A stretch of DNA of 64,000 bases from JBPYCR01 sp051846915 (GCF_051846915.1 NZ_JBPYCR010000014.1:1-64000); one strand, 5' to 3'; positions 8,269-17,100 are shown, numbered from the stretch's first letter. The notes: generated by a model not told the origin, from the sequence alone. A program made the numbers and translations.

Positions 8269-9432
8269 TTAAGCCTCCTGTTTGGTCATCTGAATATATA
8301 CTTCTTGAGCAGCTGCTACCCCTTGTCCGGGATTAACTTTTTCTCCCATTTTTTGTAATCCAATTTCAAGTATTCCAATGATTTGCAGTATGTCAGCTGG
8401 TGAGCAATAACCCATATGGCCGATTCGGAAAATTTTACCTTTCAGCTGATGTTGTCCTCCTGCAAGTGCTAAACCAAATTCCTTTTTCACTAATTTCCGT
8501 AATGTTTCTCCATCAAATGTTTCCGGTTTAATTGCGGTTACAGTTGGTGAGGCAAACTCATCGGAAGTGAGTAAAGGAATCCCCAGAGCTTTGATCGCAG
8601 CTCGTGTCATTTGCTTCATCATCTCGTGTCTTCGATATACTTCTTCCATTCCCTCTTGTTCAAATAAAGTGAGTGTTTGGTCCAAGCCAAACAATAATGA
8701 TACCCCAGGTGTAAACGGTGTGGAGTCATCTGCCAGGCTTTTACGGTATGCGCGTAAGTCTAAATAAAATCTCGCCTGTTTGTTTTCTTCAATCACTTTC
8801 CAAGCACGATTACTTGCGGCAATAAAAGTTAAACCCGGAGGAAGCATCATTGCTTTTTGAGAACCGGTAACGAGAATATCGATATTCCATTCATCCATTT
8901 TCGTCTCGACTCCACCAACACAAGAAACGCCATCAACAACAACCAATGCTTCGGAATGTTCGTGAACGACTTTGGAAATGTTTGCAATTGGATTTAATAT
9001 ACCCGTAGAAGTTTCACAATAAGTCGCAAATACAACTTCAATGTTTGGATTTTCATTTAAAATTGCTCTTACTTCGGCAGGATCGACAGAGTCACCCCAA
9101 GTAACATCCAGGCGATGGACTAACATATCATATGCTTCACAGATCTTGGCAAAACGATCTCCAAATGAACCAGACACGATAACAAGCACTTCACTTCCTT
9201 GTGATGCCGCATTAACAACAGCCGCTTCTAGACCTGAAGTACCACTTCCCGTGATCATCATGACATCTTGTTGTGTACCAAACACCTTTTTTAATCTTGG
9301 TTTAATTCGTTCAATCAGTTCTTTTGTTTCCGGATCTCGGTGACCTACCATCGGCTTACTCATAGCTCTTTGTACACTAGGCGGTATTGGAGATGGTCCC
9401 GGTATTCTAAGCAAACTTATATCTTGCAGCAT
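8269..9432 (-). CDS. Class V aminotransferase, serine/alanine-glyoxylate type; probable SerC stand-in
   Basis: PLP enzyme of 387 residues with the family start LRIPGPSPIPPSVQRAM, a GSGTSGLEA phosphate-binding loop, VVDGVSCVGG, and the PLP lysine in TGSQKAMMLPPG. By sequence it belongs with serine-glyoxylate or alanine-glyoxylate aminotransferases rather than classical SerC. Its tight coupling to serA suggests that it supplies the phosphoserine aminotransferase step, or converts serine and glyoxylate to glycine and hydroxypyruvate. The sequence alone does not decide between them. GGAGATTT precedes the start. A T-box leader lies immediately upstream. Confidence 0.8.
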   Translation of the reverse strand: MLQDISLLRIPGPSPIPPSVQRAMSKPMVGHRDPETKELIERIKPRLKKVFGTQQDVMMITGSGTSGLEAAVVNAASQGSEVLVIVSGSFGDRFAKICEAYDMLVHRLDVTWGDSVDPAEVRAILNENPNIEVVFATYCETSTGILNPIANISKVVHEHSEALVVVDGVSCVGGVETKMDEWNIDILVTGSQKAMMLPPGLTFIAASNRAWKVIEENKQARFYLDLRAYRKSLADDSTPFTPGVSLLFGLDQTLTLFEQEGMEEVYRRHEMMKQMTRAAIKALGIPLLTSDEFASPTVTAIKPETFDGETLRKLVKKEFGLALAGGQHQLKGKIFRIGHMGYCSPADILQIIGILEIGLQKMGEKVNPGQGVAAAQEVYIQMTKQEA

Positions 9433-9520
9433 AATAAATCTCCTTCCAAATACGATATTATTTTATACGCTACCCGATCATGGACAGCATGTTAATTATT
9501 TTCACCATTCCTTATATGAA

Positions 9521-9807
9521 AAACAAAAAACCTTCCACCCCCTGGGCATGCAAGGGGCGAAAAGGTTAACTCTCACGCGGTACCACCCTTTTTTCGCTGT
9601 CCTTTGCTTTTTTCAAAAGAACAGCCTTCATTTCACTGGTTATCATGCATAACGGGCATGTGCCGTACAGATTTACTAAACTTCAATCCGCCTACTCCAA
9701 AGTGCCATTTATCGTTGGAAACGCTGATTTTCACCACCCACCAGCTCTCTACTGATTCCTATTCAATAAACTTGTCTTTATCTGCGTATTTGATTAATTT
9801 TATCGTT
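9521..9807 (-). promoter_or_regulatory. T-box leader of the aminotransferase-serA operon, candidate glycine specifier
   Basis: Minus strand: the AGTAGAGAG motif, a GGTGGTGAAA apical loop, a conserved CTTTGGAGT tail, T-box AAGGGTGGTACCGCG at 9576-9590, and a long terminator (9529-9567; AACCTT/AAGGTT ends) followed by TTTTTTGTTTTT. Aligned with the neighbouring proline T-box from the apical stem (17 nt in each), the specifier falls on GGC (plus positions 9704-9706), followed by the usual purine. No serine codon sits in a sensible position. The T-box itself is certain; the specifier reading is tentative. Confidence 0.85.
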
Positions 9808-9813
9808 TTTTTA

Positions 9814-9841
9814 ATCATAGCAAATTCATTTGTTTTGTCAA
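9814..9841 (-). promoter_or_regulatory. SigA-type promoter of the serA operon leader
   Basis: TTGACA and TATGAT are separated by 16 nt on the minus strand, just before the T-box Stem I. Confidence 0.75.
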
Positions 9842-9905
9842 TACATTCATGCGATTTTTTTAGTCATTCACGAACATTTAGGTGTAATATACAATTAATG
9901 TTCGT

Positions 9906-10454
9906 TTATTTGACAGTAGCTCCTAATGTATTTGTGAAATGGCCGAGTGCCCATTCGTGTCCAGCCTGGTTAAAACTAGCCACGCCTTCTTTATGTACGA
10001 CAATCGCAAACCCTTTGTTATAAGCATCAATTGCTGTATGCAAAATACATATATCCGTACATACTCCGACAAGGTGGAGTTCCTGGATGTTTCGTTCCCG
10101 TAGTTTTATTTCTAAATCGGTTCCGGCAAAAGCACTATACCGGGTTTTATCAAAATAATACACGTTTGATTTATCTTTATTTTCTTCAAAAACGTTTTGT
10201 AATTTCCCATACAATTGCTTACCCGACGTGCCATTAATATTATGCGGCGGAAATAACTTTGTTTCAGGATGAAATGTATCTCCCTCTTCATGTGCATCAA
10301 TCGCAAATACAGTGTAATCTCCCGATTTAATAAAATCCTCTGTTAAGGACGCAATATAATCTTCCAATTTCTGCCCAGGTACGCCACATGTTAACTTTCC
10401 GTCTGTTGCAACAAAATCATACGTGTAATCAACGTTCAATAACGCTCGTCTCAT
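9906..10454 (-). CDS. pncA: Nicotinamidase, isochorismatase-like fold
   Basis: Hydrolyses nicotinamide to nicotinate for NAD salvage. The 182-residue protein shows the family catalytic triad: Asp9 in LLNVDYTYDF, the Lys in YYFDKTRYSAF and the Cys in VGVCTDICILHTA. Metal ligands are visible as FAIDAHEEGDTFHPE. GGGGAAC precedes the start. It lies 54 bp after pdxK on the same strand, so a shared transcript for cofactor salvage is plausible. Substrate assignment rests on the triad and metal site together. Confidence 0.88.
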   Translation of the reverse strand: MRRALLNVDYTYDFVATDGKLTCGVPGQKLEDYIASLTEDFIKSGDYTVFAIDAHEEGDTFHPETKLFPPHNINGTSGKQLYGKLQNVFEENKDKSNVYYFDKTRYSAFAGTDLEIKLRERNIQELHLVGVCTDICILHTAIDAYNKGFAIVVHKEGVASFNQAGHEWALGHFTNTLGATVK

Positions 10455-10508
10455 AATAAGTTCCCCCTGTACAAAATTATGATATATTACCGCACACTTT
10501 ATTTTCGA

Positions 10509-11342
10509 TTATGATGTACGGACTTTAATCGGATGCGCTTCTCCTCTTAACCGTTCTGCAGCATGATACGTCGGACCAACCATTTCTGTGTACGTAAACC
10601 CGTGCTCGATTGCGGTTGTCACAAAACTTTTTGAAAGTAACACCGCTTCCTGAATTGATTTCCCCTTTGCGACGTTTGCGGCGATTGCCGCTGAATACGT
10701 GCAACCAGCACCACTTGTATTCACAGTATCAATCCGTGGTGCTTCAAAAGTAGTTAACTGCTTGCCATCAAATAATACATCAACTGCCGGCCCGTCCAAT
10801 TTTCCGCCTTTGACCAATACATACTTCGGTCCAAGATCGTGCAAGTCAATTGCAGCTTGCTTTAAATCTTCTACATGATTAAGTTCTCGACCCCCTAGCA
10901 AAATGGAAGCTTCAGGCATATTAGGGGTAATAATTGTCGCCAGTGGAATCAATTTTGCTTGCAATGCAGCAATTGCATCATCTTTTAAAAGCTTTGAATC
11001 AAGTTTGCCGACCATTACCGGATCAACGACAACTTGTGTCATTGACGTCTGCTCAATCAGTTCTGCCACTTTTTCAATTACTTCAATAGAAAACAACATG
11101 CCGGTTTTTATTACATCAAAACCAACCTGTTTCATTGCCGTTGCAAATTGGGCTTCGATCGCTTCCATTGATTGCGGATGAACATTTTTATCCGTCTCTG
11201 GATGCCGGGCAACAATCGCGGTAATGACACTCATGCCGTATATATCCAGTTCCTGAAATGTTTTTAAATCCGCTTGTATACCTGCACTTCCACCAGCAGC
11301 AGAGCCTGCAATCGTTAATACTCTTGGTGGTTTTATCATCAT
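10509..11342 (-). CDS. pdxK: Pyridoxine/pyridoxal kinase of the ThiD-like (PdxK) type
   Basis: Ribokinase-fold ATP-dependent kinase of 277 residues. TIAGSAAGGSAGIQADLKTF is the substrate loop, VVDPVM follows, and TSGAGCTYSAA carries the anion hole and catalytic Cys of the ThiD/PdxK branch. Overall it reads closest to the Bacillus PdxK (a B6 vitamer kinase) rather than bifunctional ThiD, because it lacks a phosphatase-like extension and sits beside pncA instead of thiamine genes. A role in hydroxymethylpyrimidine phosphorylation cannot be excluded. GGGAAGTG lies upstream of tandem ATGs. Confidence 0.8.
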   Translation of the reverse strand: MMIKPPRVLTIAGSAAGGSAGIQADLKTFQELDIYGMSVITAIVARHPETDKNVHPQSMEAIEAQFATAMKQVGFDVIKTGMLFSIEVIEKVAELIEQTSMTQVVVDPVMVGKLDSKLLKDDAIAALQAKLIPLATIITPNMPEASILLGGRELNHVEDLKQAAIDLHDLGPKYVLVKGGKLDGPAVDVLFDGKQLTTFEAPRIDTVNTSGAGCTYSAAIAANVAKGKSIQEAVLLSKSFVTTAIEHGFTYTEMVGPTYHAAERLRGEAHPIKVRTS

Positions 11343-11358
11343 ACAACACTTCCCATAC

Positions 11359-11844
11359 TTAGAATAATACTACTATTATAAACCATATAATCATGATCAA
11401 CTGAATTATTATTTTAGCAAATGCCCCACTCAAAAATGCGATTAATGAGCCGACCGCAGCAAGCATCGCTTCTTTTAAGTCATGACGCTGAATCATTTCA
11501 ATGATGAATACCGTTATAAAAGGAACAATCAATATTCCAAACGGTGGGACGATAAATGATCCGATGATAACGGCGATCACCGCTCCTCTTTCTCCCCACT
11601 TGCTTCCCCCGAACCTTTTCACAAAATAGCTGTTCGCTATGATATCCGAACCAATAAGGAGAATCGTCCACACACCCATAGCGATCCAAAAGATGAGTGT
11701 CAATTGTTCTCCATTAATAAAAAAATGATACAGTAAAAAACCGATCCACAAAACAAGTGCAGCTGGAATTAAAGGAAAAATAATCCCTACGAAACTGAGT
11801 ATAAATAATACGATAATAATAAACCACATGATACCAACCAGCAT
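11359..11844 (-). CDS. DUF456 family membrane protein
   Basis: 161 residues with five or six hydrophobic segments that fill almost the whole chain. The motif KRFGGSKWGERGAVIA in the middle is typical of DUF456 proteins, whose function is unknown. It lies 16 bp upstream of pdxK on the same strand and may be cotranscribed with it. The frame starts ATGCTGGTT after a GGGAGGCCC site. Confidence 0.8.
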   Translation of the reverse strand: MLVGIMWFIIIVLFILSFVGIIFPLIPAALVLWIGFLLYHFFINGEQLTLIFWIAMGVWTILLIGSDIIANSYFVKRFGGSKWGERGAVIAVIIGSFIVPPFGILIVPFITVFIIEMIQRHDLKEAMLAAVGSLIAFLSGAFAKIIIQLIMIIWFIIVVLF

Positions 11845-11963
11845 AAGGGCCTCCCGGTTTTCACATTTCGATTAGCTATGCCACACTCGGATAACCAATT
11901 GACTAAAAATAAAGTGGAACTTCATTCTGTAGGGAGTTCTTTCCTCCCCTATTCACGTTCCAT

Positions 11964-12009
11964 TTTCACGCATAGAAGTGTCGGTATTACAGCACGCTAA
12001 TGCGTGAAA
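11964..12009 (-). terminator. Hairpin after the PlsY-like gene
   Basis: TTTCACGCAT and ATGCGTGAAA form a perfect 10-bp stem with a 26-nt loop directly after the minus-strand stop codon at 12012. The T run after it is poor, so terminator strength is uncertain. Confidence 0.5.
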
Positions 12010-12011
12010 AA

Positions 12012-12638
12012 TTATACTTTTGTTTCCTTATGAATAAGGCTCGACAACCTTATTTCCTGATTTCGAACAATCCGTCTGTAGTTCTCGGCATGTTTCACAA
12101 CATAAAGAATAATAAGCATGAATGCGATAATAGCAGGACCAATATGATAAACATAAAGCGTATAAGCTAAAAATGAAACATACATAACGAGAGTTCCAAC
12201 GACAAAATAATCAGTCGTCCAGGCGAACAACAGCAGCATGCCTAGCCCGAGCAATGCAAATTTCCAATCGACGTACAGCATGAATCCAACAAACGAAGCC
12301 GTTCCTTTGCCTCCATTAAAATTCATTGTCAATGGATAATTGTGTCCGATAACAACAAACAATGCGTTCAAATATATAAGTAATGTTTGTGCTTCGTTAA
12401 TAATCCCATTTTCACTTAATATAGTAACGATGGCAAAAATGGAAATAACGACTTTAAAAACATCAATAAATGCAACAATAAATCCATATCTCCAACCAAG
12501 AAGCATTGTTGTATTAGAAGCACCGGAATTTTTCATTCCATTTCTTTTTATATTTATTTTTTTATGCTTGCCTATAATTTGCGACCCATGAATACAACCA
12601 AATAAATACCCGATCAATGAAACGAGCAATACATACAT
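12012..12638 (-). CDS. PlsY-like glycerol-3-phosphate acyltransferase paralogue
   Basis: 208-residue membrane protein with about five membrane spans. It carries the three PlsY signature regions: GCIHGSQIIGK near the N-terminus (replacing the usual GSIPFG-type motif), KNSGASNTTMLLGWRYG, and GHNYPLTMNFNGGKGTASFVG. The enzyme family moves acyl groups from acyl-phosphate to glycerol-3-phosphate at the membrane. The first motif deviates from canonical PlsY, so this may be a second, specialised copy. It stands alone, between an intergenic hairpin and an empty stretch. Confidence 0.8.
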   Translation of the reverse strand: MYVLLVSLIGYLFGCIHGSQIIGKHKKINIKRNGMKNSGASNTTMLLGWRYGFIVAFIDVFKVVISIFAIVTILSENGIINEAQTLLIYLNALFVVIGHNYPLTMNFNGGKGTASFVGFMLYVDWKFALLGLGMLLLFAWTTDYFVVGTLVMYVSFLAYTLYVYHIGPAIIAFMLIILYVVKHAENYRRIVRNQEIRLSSLIHKETKV

Positions 12639-13096
12639 TTGCCACCCCTCCTTTTCCTTCCTTCTATCATACTACATTTATAGTATGAAAACATAAAAAA
12701 AGACGGTAGTTCATGGCAGTAAGTATTTTTTGATACCAGCATACAAGCACATGCGATTGCGCTCGTTTTCAAGAACACATTTTTTGTCGCATCGGCAAGT
12801 CAATTTTCCATTTATCATAATTAAACAATCATCTTGATTATTATCCAACTATTTTCAGTTTTCTCATTATGAAAGGTTTTTCGATTCAACATTTAGTATG
12901 TTAATGATTAAATTAATACAAGCGGATAAGTAAGGGGTGTCTAATCTATTGAGGCAGGCATGTGTACAGAAACATGCAAATCATTACGGAGCAAAGTAGC
13001 ATACAATCCCATATTCGATTATCACTTTATGTGTAACCGCATTCAATATTCTTCCAAAATAAATTACAAAAGGAATTATATGACATTTAAACAGCA
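12639..13096. other. Intergenic stretch, no gene recognised
   Basis: No frame with a credible ribosome site and length is present on either strand. The stretch is AT-rich and has no structure I can name. Confidence 0.5.
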
Positions 13097-13140
13097 ATAA
13101 CTCCGATACAAGCAGTGATGCGTGCTTATACCAGAGTTAT
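13097..13140 (-). terminator. Terminator-like hairpin after the YtzI-like gene
   Basis: ATAACTC and GAGTTAT close an interrupted stem that continues with ATACAAGCA and TGCTTATA. It begins 2 bp after the small gene's stop codon on the minus strand. Confidence 0.6.
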
Positions 13141-13141
13141 C

Positions 13142-13285
13142 CTATTCTTTAGTCGGAGGCTCTTCTTCCATATGATCTTCTATCGGATCCACGGTATGTT
13201 TATATGCATAACCTTTTGAAATCGTCAGTAAAGATAGATATAAAATAACTAACGTTAAAATTATACTTACAACTAATGTGGCCAT
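13142..13285 (-). CDS. YtzI-like small membrane protein (47 aa)
   Basis: A short frame begins with ATG behind AAGGAG (8-nt spacing). Residues 2-22 form one hydrophobic helix, followed by SKGYAYKHTVDP and an acidic tail ending EEPPTKE. The SKGY-YKHT-DP pattern recalls the YtzI small membrane proteins of Bacillus, whose function is unknown. A terminator-like hairpin follows directly. It stands alone between two intergenic gaps. Confidence that it is coding is good; the family name is from memory. Confidence 0.65.
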   Translation of the reverse strand: MATLVVSIILTLVILYLSLLTISKGYAYKHTVDPIEDHMEEEPPTKE

Positions 13286-13722
13286 TTACAAAACTCCTTA
13301 CTTTTTATAAATCTATCGTACCTATTTATGTAGGTTTTGTCTACTACAGTTATGGTTTTCAATCAAATTTCGAATACCAAATGGAAGCATTTACAATTTT
13401 GTTCATTAAAAATAGACAGAATATATTTTTTTAACATCAATTCATTAGTTATTTAAAGGTAATTGTATTATACGGGAGTTTTTCTTACCAATTACCTATA
13501 TATTTTAAATTATTAGTTAAATGTAAGCGTTTTTATCCTGAAACAACCATTTATGAAGTTTGAATCTAGGGTTAATTACATATATTATGAATAGTACAAC
13601 TACGGAAAGTAAGTTTTTTCCTTCATAGCATGGATTCATAGATAAATAGGAACCGTTGCTAATACATAAAACTTCACCTTTCGTTAGTTGTGCTTTTAAA
13701 AACAAAGGGAGGTCATTATTAC
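13286..13722. other. Region upstream of the ehu operon, with one inverted repeat
   Basis: AT-rich. AGGTAATTG (13457-13465) and CAATTACCT (13489-13497) form a 9-bp inverted repeat with a 23-nt spacer, a candidate operator or hairpin for the osmolyte operon. I could not settle on a promoter. Confidence 0.4.
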
Positions 13723-14685
13723 ATGAGAAAGTTGCTAATTGCTTTACTATTTGGTTTATCATTTGCATTGCTTGCAGCATGTGGTTCATCCAATGATGCA
13801 AGTTCGAATGATGGCGCTAATAACGCTGAAGAACCAGAAGCTGCTGATGAAGCAGATGGAGCTGAAGAGGGTGAAGAAACTGAATCTGAAGACGGTGTAT
13901 CTGATCGTGTTAAAGAACTACAGGATTCAGGGGTTATCGTTGGTTTCGCTAATGAAAAGCCATATGCGTATGAAGAAGATGGCGAATTAAAAGGTGTTGC
14001 TGTTGCTGTTGCAACAGAAGTACTAAATGAACTTGGGATAGATAATGTAGAGGGTCACTTATCCGACTTTGGTGAGCTTATCCCGGGCTTAACAGCTAAC
14101 AAATTCGATATTATTACTGCTTCCATGGCTATTACTGCAGATCGCTGTGAAAACGTAGCCTTTGGTGAGCCTGAAGTTAAATATGGAGAAGGCCTAATTG
14201 TAGAAAAAGGTAATCCGCTTGACCTACACAGCTACCAGGATATCGCCGATAACTCGGACGTAACGGTATCTATCATGCAAGGGGCAACTGAAATTGGATT
14301 TGTCCAAGATGTTGGTGTAGATAAGAAACAAATCCAGGAAGCTCCGGACATTCCTGCTACATTGTCCGCTGTTGAATCTGGTCGTGCTGATGCCACAACT
14401 GGGACGGAAATGACAATCAAAATGGCGCTTGAGTCACTTGGTTCTGATAAATTAGAATTTGTTGAGGACTTTGAACAGCCTGATGTAGAAGGTAACCCAA
14501 GTTACGGGGCTGCTGCTTTCCGCATGGACGATGATGCCTTACGTGAAGCTTACAATGAAAAACTGGCTGAACTAAAAGGTACAGATCGCTATGCTGAACT
14601 ATTAGAAGAGAACTATTTCAGTGAAGTAGCAAACTCTGTTGAGGAAGAAGTTACTACTGAAAAAGTTTGTAATGGCGAATTTTAA
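13723..14685 (+). CDS. ehuB: Ectoine/hydroxyectoine-binding lipoprotein of an ABC importer
   Basis: Extracellular solute-binding lipoprotein of 320 residues. The signal peptide ends in a lipobox LLAAC, followed by a very acidic linker (Asp/Glu-rich to about residue 60) typical of halophile surface proteins. The mature domain begins VIVGFANEKPYAYEEDGELKG and contains FGELIPGLTANKFDII and SGRADATTGTEMTI, the pattern of EhuB within family 3 binding proteins. GGGAGG lies upstream of this ATG, so the 11 codons before it are excluded. It is followed by a hairpin and then the permease and ATPase genes, so it likely scavenges ectoines for osmoprotection or as nutrients. Confidence 0.88.
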   Translation: MRKLLIALLFGLSFALLAACGSSNDASSNDGANNAEEPEAADEADGAEEGEETESEDGVSDRVKELQDSGVIVGFANEKPYAYEEDGELKGVAVAVATEVLNELGIDNVEGHLSDFGELIPGLTANKFDIITASMAITADRCENVAFGEPEVKYGEGLIVEKGNPLDLHSYQDIADNSDVTVSIMQGATEIGFVQDVGVDKKQIQEAPDIPATLSAVESGRADATTGTEMTIKMALESLGSDKLEFVEDFEQPDVEGNPSYGAAAFRMDDDALREAYNEKLAELKGTDRYAELLEENYFSEVANSVEEEVTTEKVCNGEF

Positions 14686-14717
14686 TCTAGGAGCAAAATA
14701 GTATACGGAAGGCTCAG

Positions 14718-14760
14718 CAGGGTCGTCCTCCCTCCTAAGGGAGGCAGACCCTGTTCTTTT
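14718..14760 (+). terminator. Attenuating terminator between ehuB and ehuC
   Basis: CAGGGTC pairs with GACCCTG around an inner CCTCCCT/AGGGAGG stem, followed by TTCTTTTT. Such a hairpin after a binding-protein gene usually lets that gene be expressed above the membrane components. Confidence 0.8.
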
Positions 14761-14853
14761 TAGCACATAAAAATAATTAATTGCAAGTTTTACTAATAAT
14801 TTCTTTTAAGTTTCATAAGTTTGTAGATATATAAATTCGATAAACTAAAAGGG

Positions 14854-15525
14854 GTGATCAACATTAGTGTAATAGTTGAGGTATTTCCTGTCTTGATGAA
14901 AGGAATAAAAATAACGGTAACCGTACTTATTTTATCAGCCATCTTAGGCTATTTATTCGCTTTTATCGGCGGGTTATGCAGACTGTCGAAAAACCCAATC
15001 TTACGTTACTTCACTGTCTTTTATGTGGAAGTTTTCCGTGGTACCTCGCTAATTGTCCAATTATTCTGGTTCTATTATGCAATACCAATGTTGTTCGGAT
15101 TTGACCTTGGAAGCAACCTGATTGCAGGTGTTCTTGCAATTGCATTAAACTATGGGGCATACATGACAGAAGTCGTTCGTGGATCCATTCTATCTGTGGA
15201 CAAAGGGCAAACAGAAGCATCTATTGCTTTAAACATGACAAGTTATCAACGTATGCGATTTGTTATTTTCCCACAGGCAGTCCGTATGATGCTTCCTGAA
15301 TTTGGAAACTACTTAATCCAAATGTTGAAAGCGACTTCACTCGTGTCACTAATAGGAATGCATGACATTTTATATCATGGCGACCTACTAAGAAGTTCTG
15401 ATCTGTCTATGGCACCAACCGTTTATATATTAGTACTAATTTTCTACTTCATCATTGCTTTACCGTTGATTTGGCTTTCTCGAAAGGCCGAGAAGATTTC
15501 CAAGAAAGGGGTTGCTAGTCCATGA
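14854..15525 (+). CDS. ehuC: Ectoine/hydroxyectoine ABC permease, first subunit
   Basis: His/Glu/Gln/Arg-type permease of about 220 residues with five membrane spans. The coupling loop for the ATPase is visible in the segment around residues 110-140 (GQTEASIALNMTSYQRMRFVIFPQAVRMMLPEFGN). The next gene overlaps by 4 bp. The start is odd. The GTG at 14854 is itself inside a near-perfect Shine-Dalgarno (AAAGGGGTGATC), so initiation more likely uses ATT at 14863, six bases after it. The ATG at 14896 would remove family-conserved residues. The frame and family are secure; the start is not. Confidence 0.87.
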   Translation: MINISVIVEVFPVLMKGIKITVTVLILSAILGYLFAFIGGLCRLSKNPILRYFTVFYVEVFRGTSLIVQLFWFYYAIPMLFGFDLGSNLIAGVLAIALNYGAYMTEVVRGSILSVDKGQTEASIALNMTSYQRMRFVIFPQAVRMMLPEFGNYLIQMLKATSLVSLIGMHDILYHGDLLRSSDLSMAPTVYILVLIFYFIIALPLIWLSRKAEKISKKGVASP

Positions 15526-16226
15526 ACTGGAAATGGGATGTGTTTTTAGACGCCTTACCTTTAGTCTCTCAAGGGATATGGATCACCCTTTCACTTACAG
15601 TTGTTTGTTATATATTTGCTTTAGTATTTGGATTCCTCTGGGTTTTTCTCAGACGTATTCCGATTAAATGGATTAACTGGATTGTTACGTGGACAATGGA
15701 ATTTATACGATCTACTCCCCCACTTGTTCAACTGTTCTTCCTTTATTATGGTTGGCCAATGGTGCCTGTTGTCGGAGTAACGTTAGATCCATTTACTTGC
15801 GCTGTACTTGGCTTGGGAATTCATACAAGTACATATATCGGTGAAGTCTATCGTTCCGGAATCGAATCTGTTGATAAAGGTCAGTGGGAAGCGTCAATAG
15901 CGCTCAACTTCACAACATGGCAAAAGTGGCGAAAAATTATTTTGCCTCAGGCTGTCCCTCCAACGATCCCAATGCTTGGTAACTATTTAATTATTTTATT
16001 TAAAGAAGTTCCTCTTGCATCAACTGTTGGGGTACTTGGAATATTAAGCTTGGCGAACAGCTATGGTGCACAACACTTTAGGTATATAGAAGCGTTAACA
16101 ATTGTCGCCTTGCTATTCTTAGTGTTAAGCTATCCTTCTGCATTGCTTGTCAATAAGCTTGAAGTAAAGATGAATAAACGCTTCGACAAGAAAGCGACTA
16201 ACGGCAGTAAGCCACTTGAAACGTAA
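15522..16226 (+). CDS. ehuD: Ectoine/hydroxyectoine ABC permease, second subunit
   Basis: 234-residue inner-membrane permease of the same type, with an N-terminal span at about 20-45, the EFIRSTPPLVQLFFLYYG signature, and the coupling segment GQWEASIALNFTTWQKWRKIILPQA. Together with EhuC it forms the channel. It overlaps ehuC by 4 bp (ATGA type) and precedes ehuA by 14 bp, so all are cotranscribed. Confidence 0.87.
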   Translation: MNWKWDVFLDALPLVSQGIWITLSLTVVCYIFALVFGFLWVFLRRIPIKWINWIVTWTMEFIRSTPPLVQLFFLYYGWPMVPVVGVTLDPFTCAVLGLGIHTSTYIGEVYRSGIESVDKGQWEASIALNFTTWQKWRKIILPQAVPPTIPMLGNYLIILFKEVPLASTVGVLGILSLANSYGAQHFRYIEALTIVALLFLVLSYPSALLVNKLEVKMNKRFDKKATNGSKPLET

Positions 16227-16240
16227 AGGGGGATTTTTAA

Positions 16241-17011
16241 ATGACAGAACCAATTGTAAAATTTAGAGACGTCCATAAATCATTTGGAGATTTTAATGTT
16301 TTAAAAGGAATTGACCTTGATATAAAGCCGGCAGAAAAAGTTGCGGTTATAGGACCAAGTGGATCCGGTAAAACGACCATCATTCGAATGTTGATGACAT
16401 TGGAAGAACCGACTTCCGGAAATATCATTGTAGATGGGCATAATCTATGGCACATGGAAAAAGGCGGAGAGCTTGTACCTGCCAACGAAAAACATTTACG
16501 GGCCGTACGTGGTGATATCGGAATGGTATTTCAACATTTTAATTTATTTCCGCATATGACTATTCTGGAAAATTGTATGACTGCTCCGATCCATGTAAAA
16601 AAGGTAAGTAAAACCGACGCGAAAAATTACTCATTAGAGATGCTGGAAAAGGTTGGATTATCGGATCATGTCGAAAAATATCCAAGCCAACTTTCCGGTG
16701 GGCAAAAACAACGGGTAGCAATGGCACGTGCACTCGTTATGAAGCCGAAAATCATGTTGTTTGATGAAGTTACCTCCGCTCTTGACCCAGAGCTTGTCGG
16801 TGAAGTGTTAGAAGTAATCCGTGGTATTGCCGAAGAAGGTGAAACGGCTATGGTGCTTGTTACACACGAAATGGACTTTGCCTTGGATGTAGCTGACCGC
16901 GTTGTATTTTTGGACGGTGGTGTGATCGCAGAACAAGGTTCACCAAGCGAAGTGATCGAGCACTCACAAAACGAACGTCTACGAAGCTTTTTAAAAAGAT
17001 TCAGAAGCTAG
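16241..17011 (+). CDS. ehuA: Ectoine/hydroxyectoine ABC transporter ATPase
   Basis: 256-residue ABC ATPase with Walker A GPSGSGKTT (about residues 36-44), Q-loop FQHFNLFPH, signature LSGGQKQR, Walker B IMLFDE and the H-loop TH. It energises the EhuBCD importer. AAAGGGGG precedes ATG 16241. An insertion between Walker A and the Q-loop (GHNLWHMEKGGELVPANEKH) is seen in EhuA-type proteins. The operon ends at a bidirectional terminator. Confidence 0.9.
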   Translation: MTEPIVKFRDVHKSFGDFNVLKGIDLDIKPAEKVAVIGPSGSGKTTIIRMLMTLEEPTSGNIIVDGHNLWHMEKGGELVPANEKHLRAVRGDIGMVFQHFNLFPHMTILENCMTAPIHVKKVSKTDAKNYSLEMLEKVGLSDHVEKYPSQLSGGQKQRVAMARALVMKPKIMLFDEVTSALDPELVGEVLEVIRGIAEEGETAMVLVTHEMDFALDVADRVVFLDGGVIAEQGSPSEVIEHSQNERLRSFLKRFRS

Positions 17012-17038
17012 TATCGAAAAAAACACTTTGCGAACTAT

Positions 17039-17081
17039 AAAAAAGATGGCAGCTTATATTTTCTCGCTGTCATCTTTTTTA
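17039..17081. terminator. Bidirectional terminator between ehuA and murB
   Basis: AAAAAAGATGGCAGC and GCTGTCATCTTTTTT form a stem with A and T runs on both sides, between convergent genes. Confidence 0.85.
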
Positions 17082-17100
17082 AATGCTCTTCAATTGTTTA

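Noticed and set aside
9604..10023. 139-codon plus-strand ORF
   Set aside because: It lies over the antisense of the serA T-box leader and the end of pncA, both of which explain the sequence.
12946..13010. Small plus-strand gene after AAGGGGTG
   Set aside because: The TTG-started frame ends after 16 codons and has no recognisable pattern.
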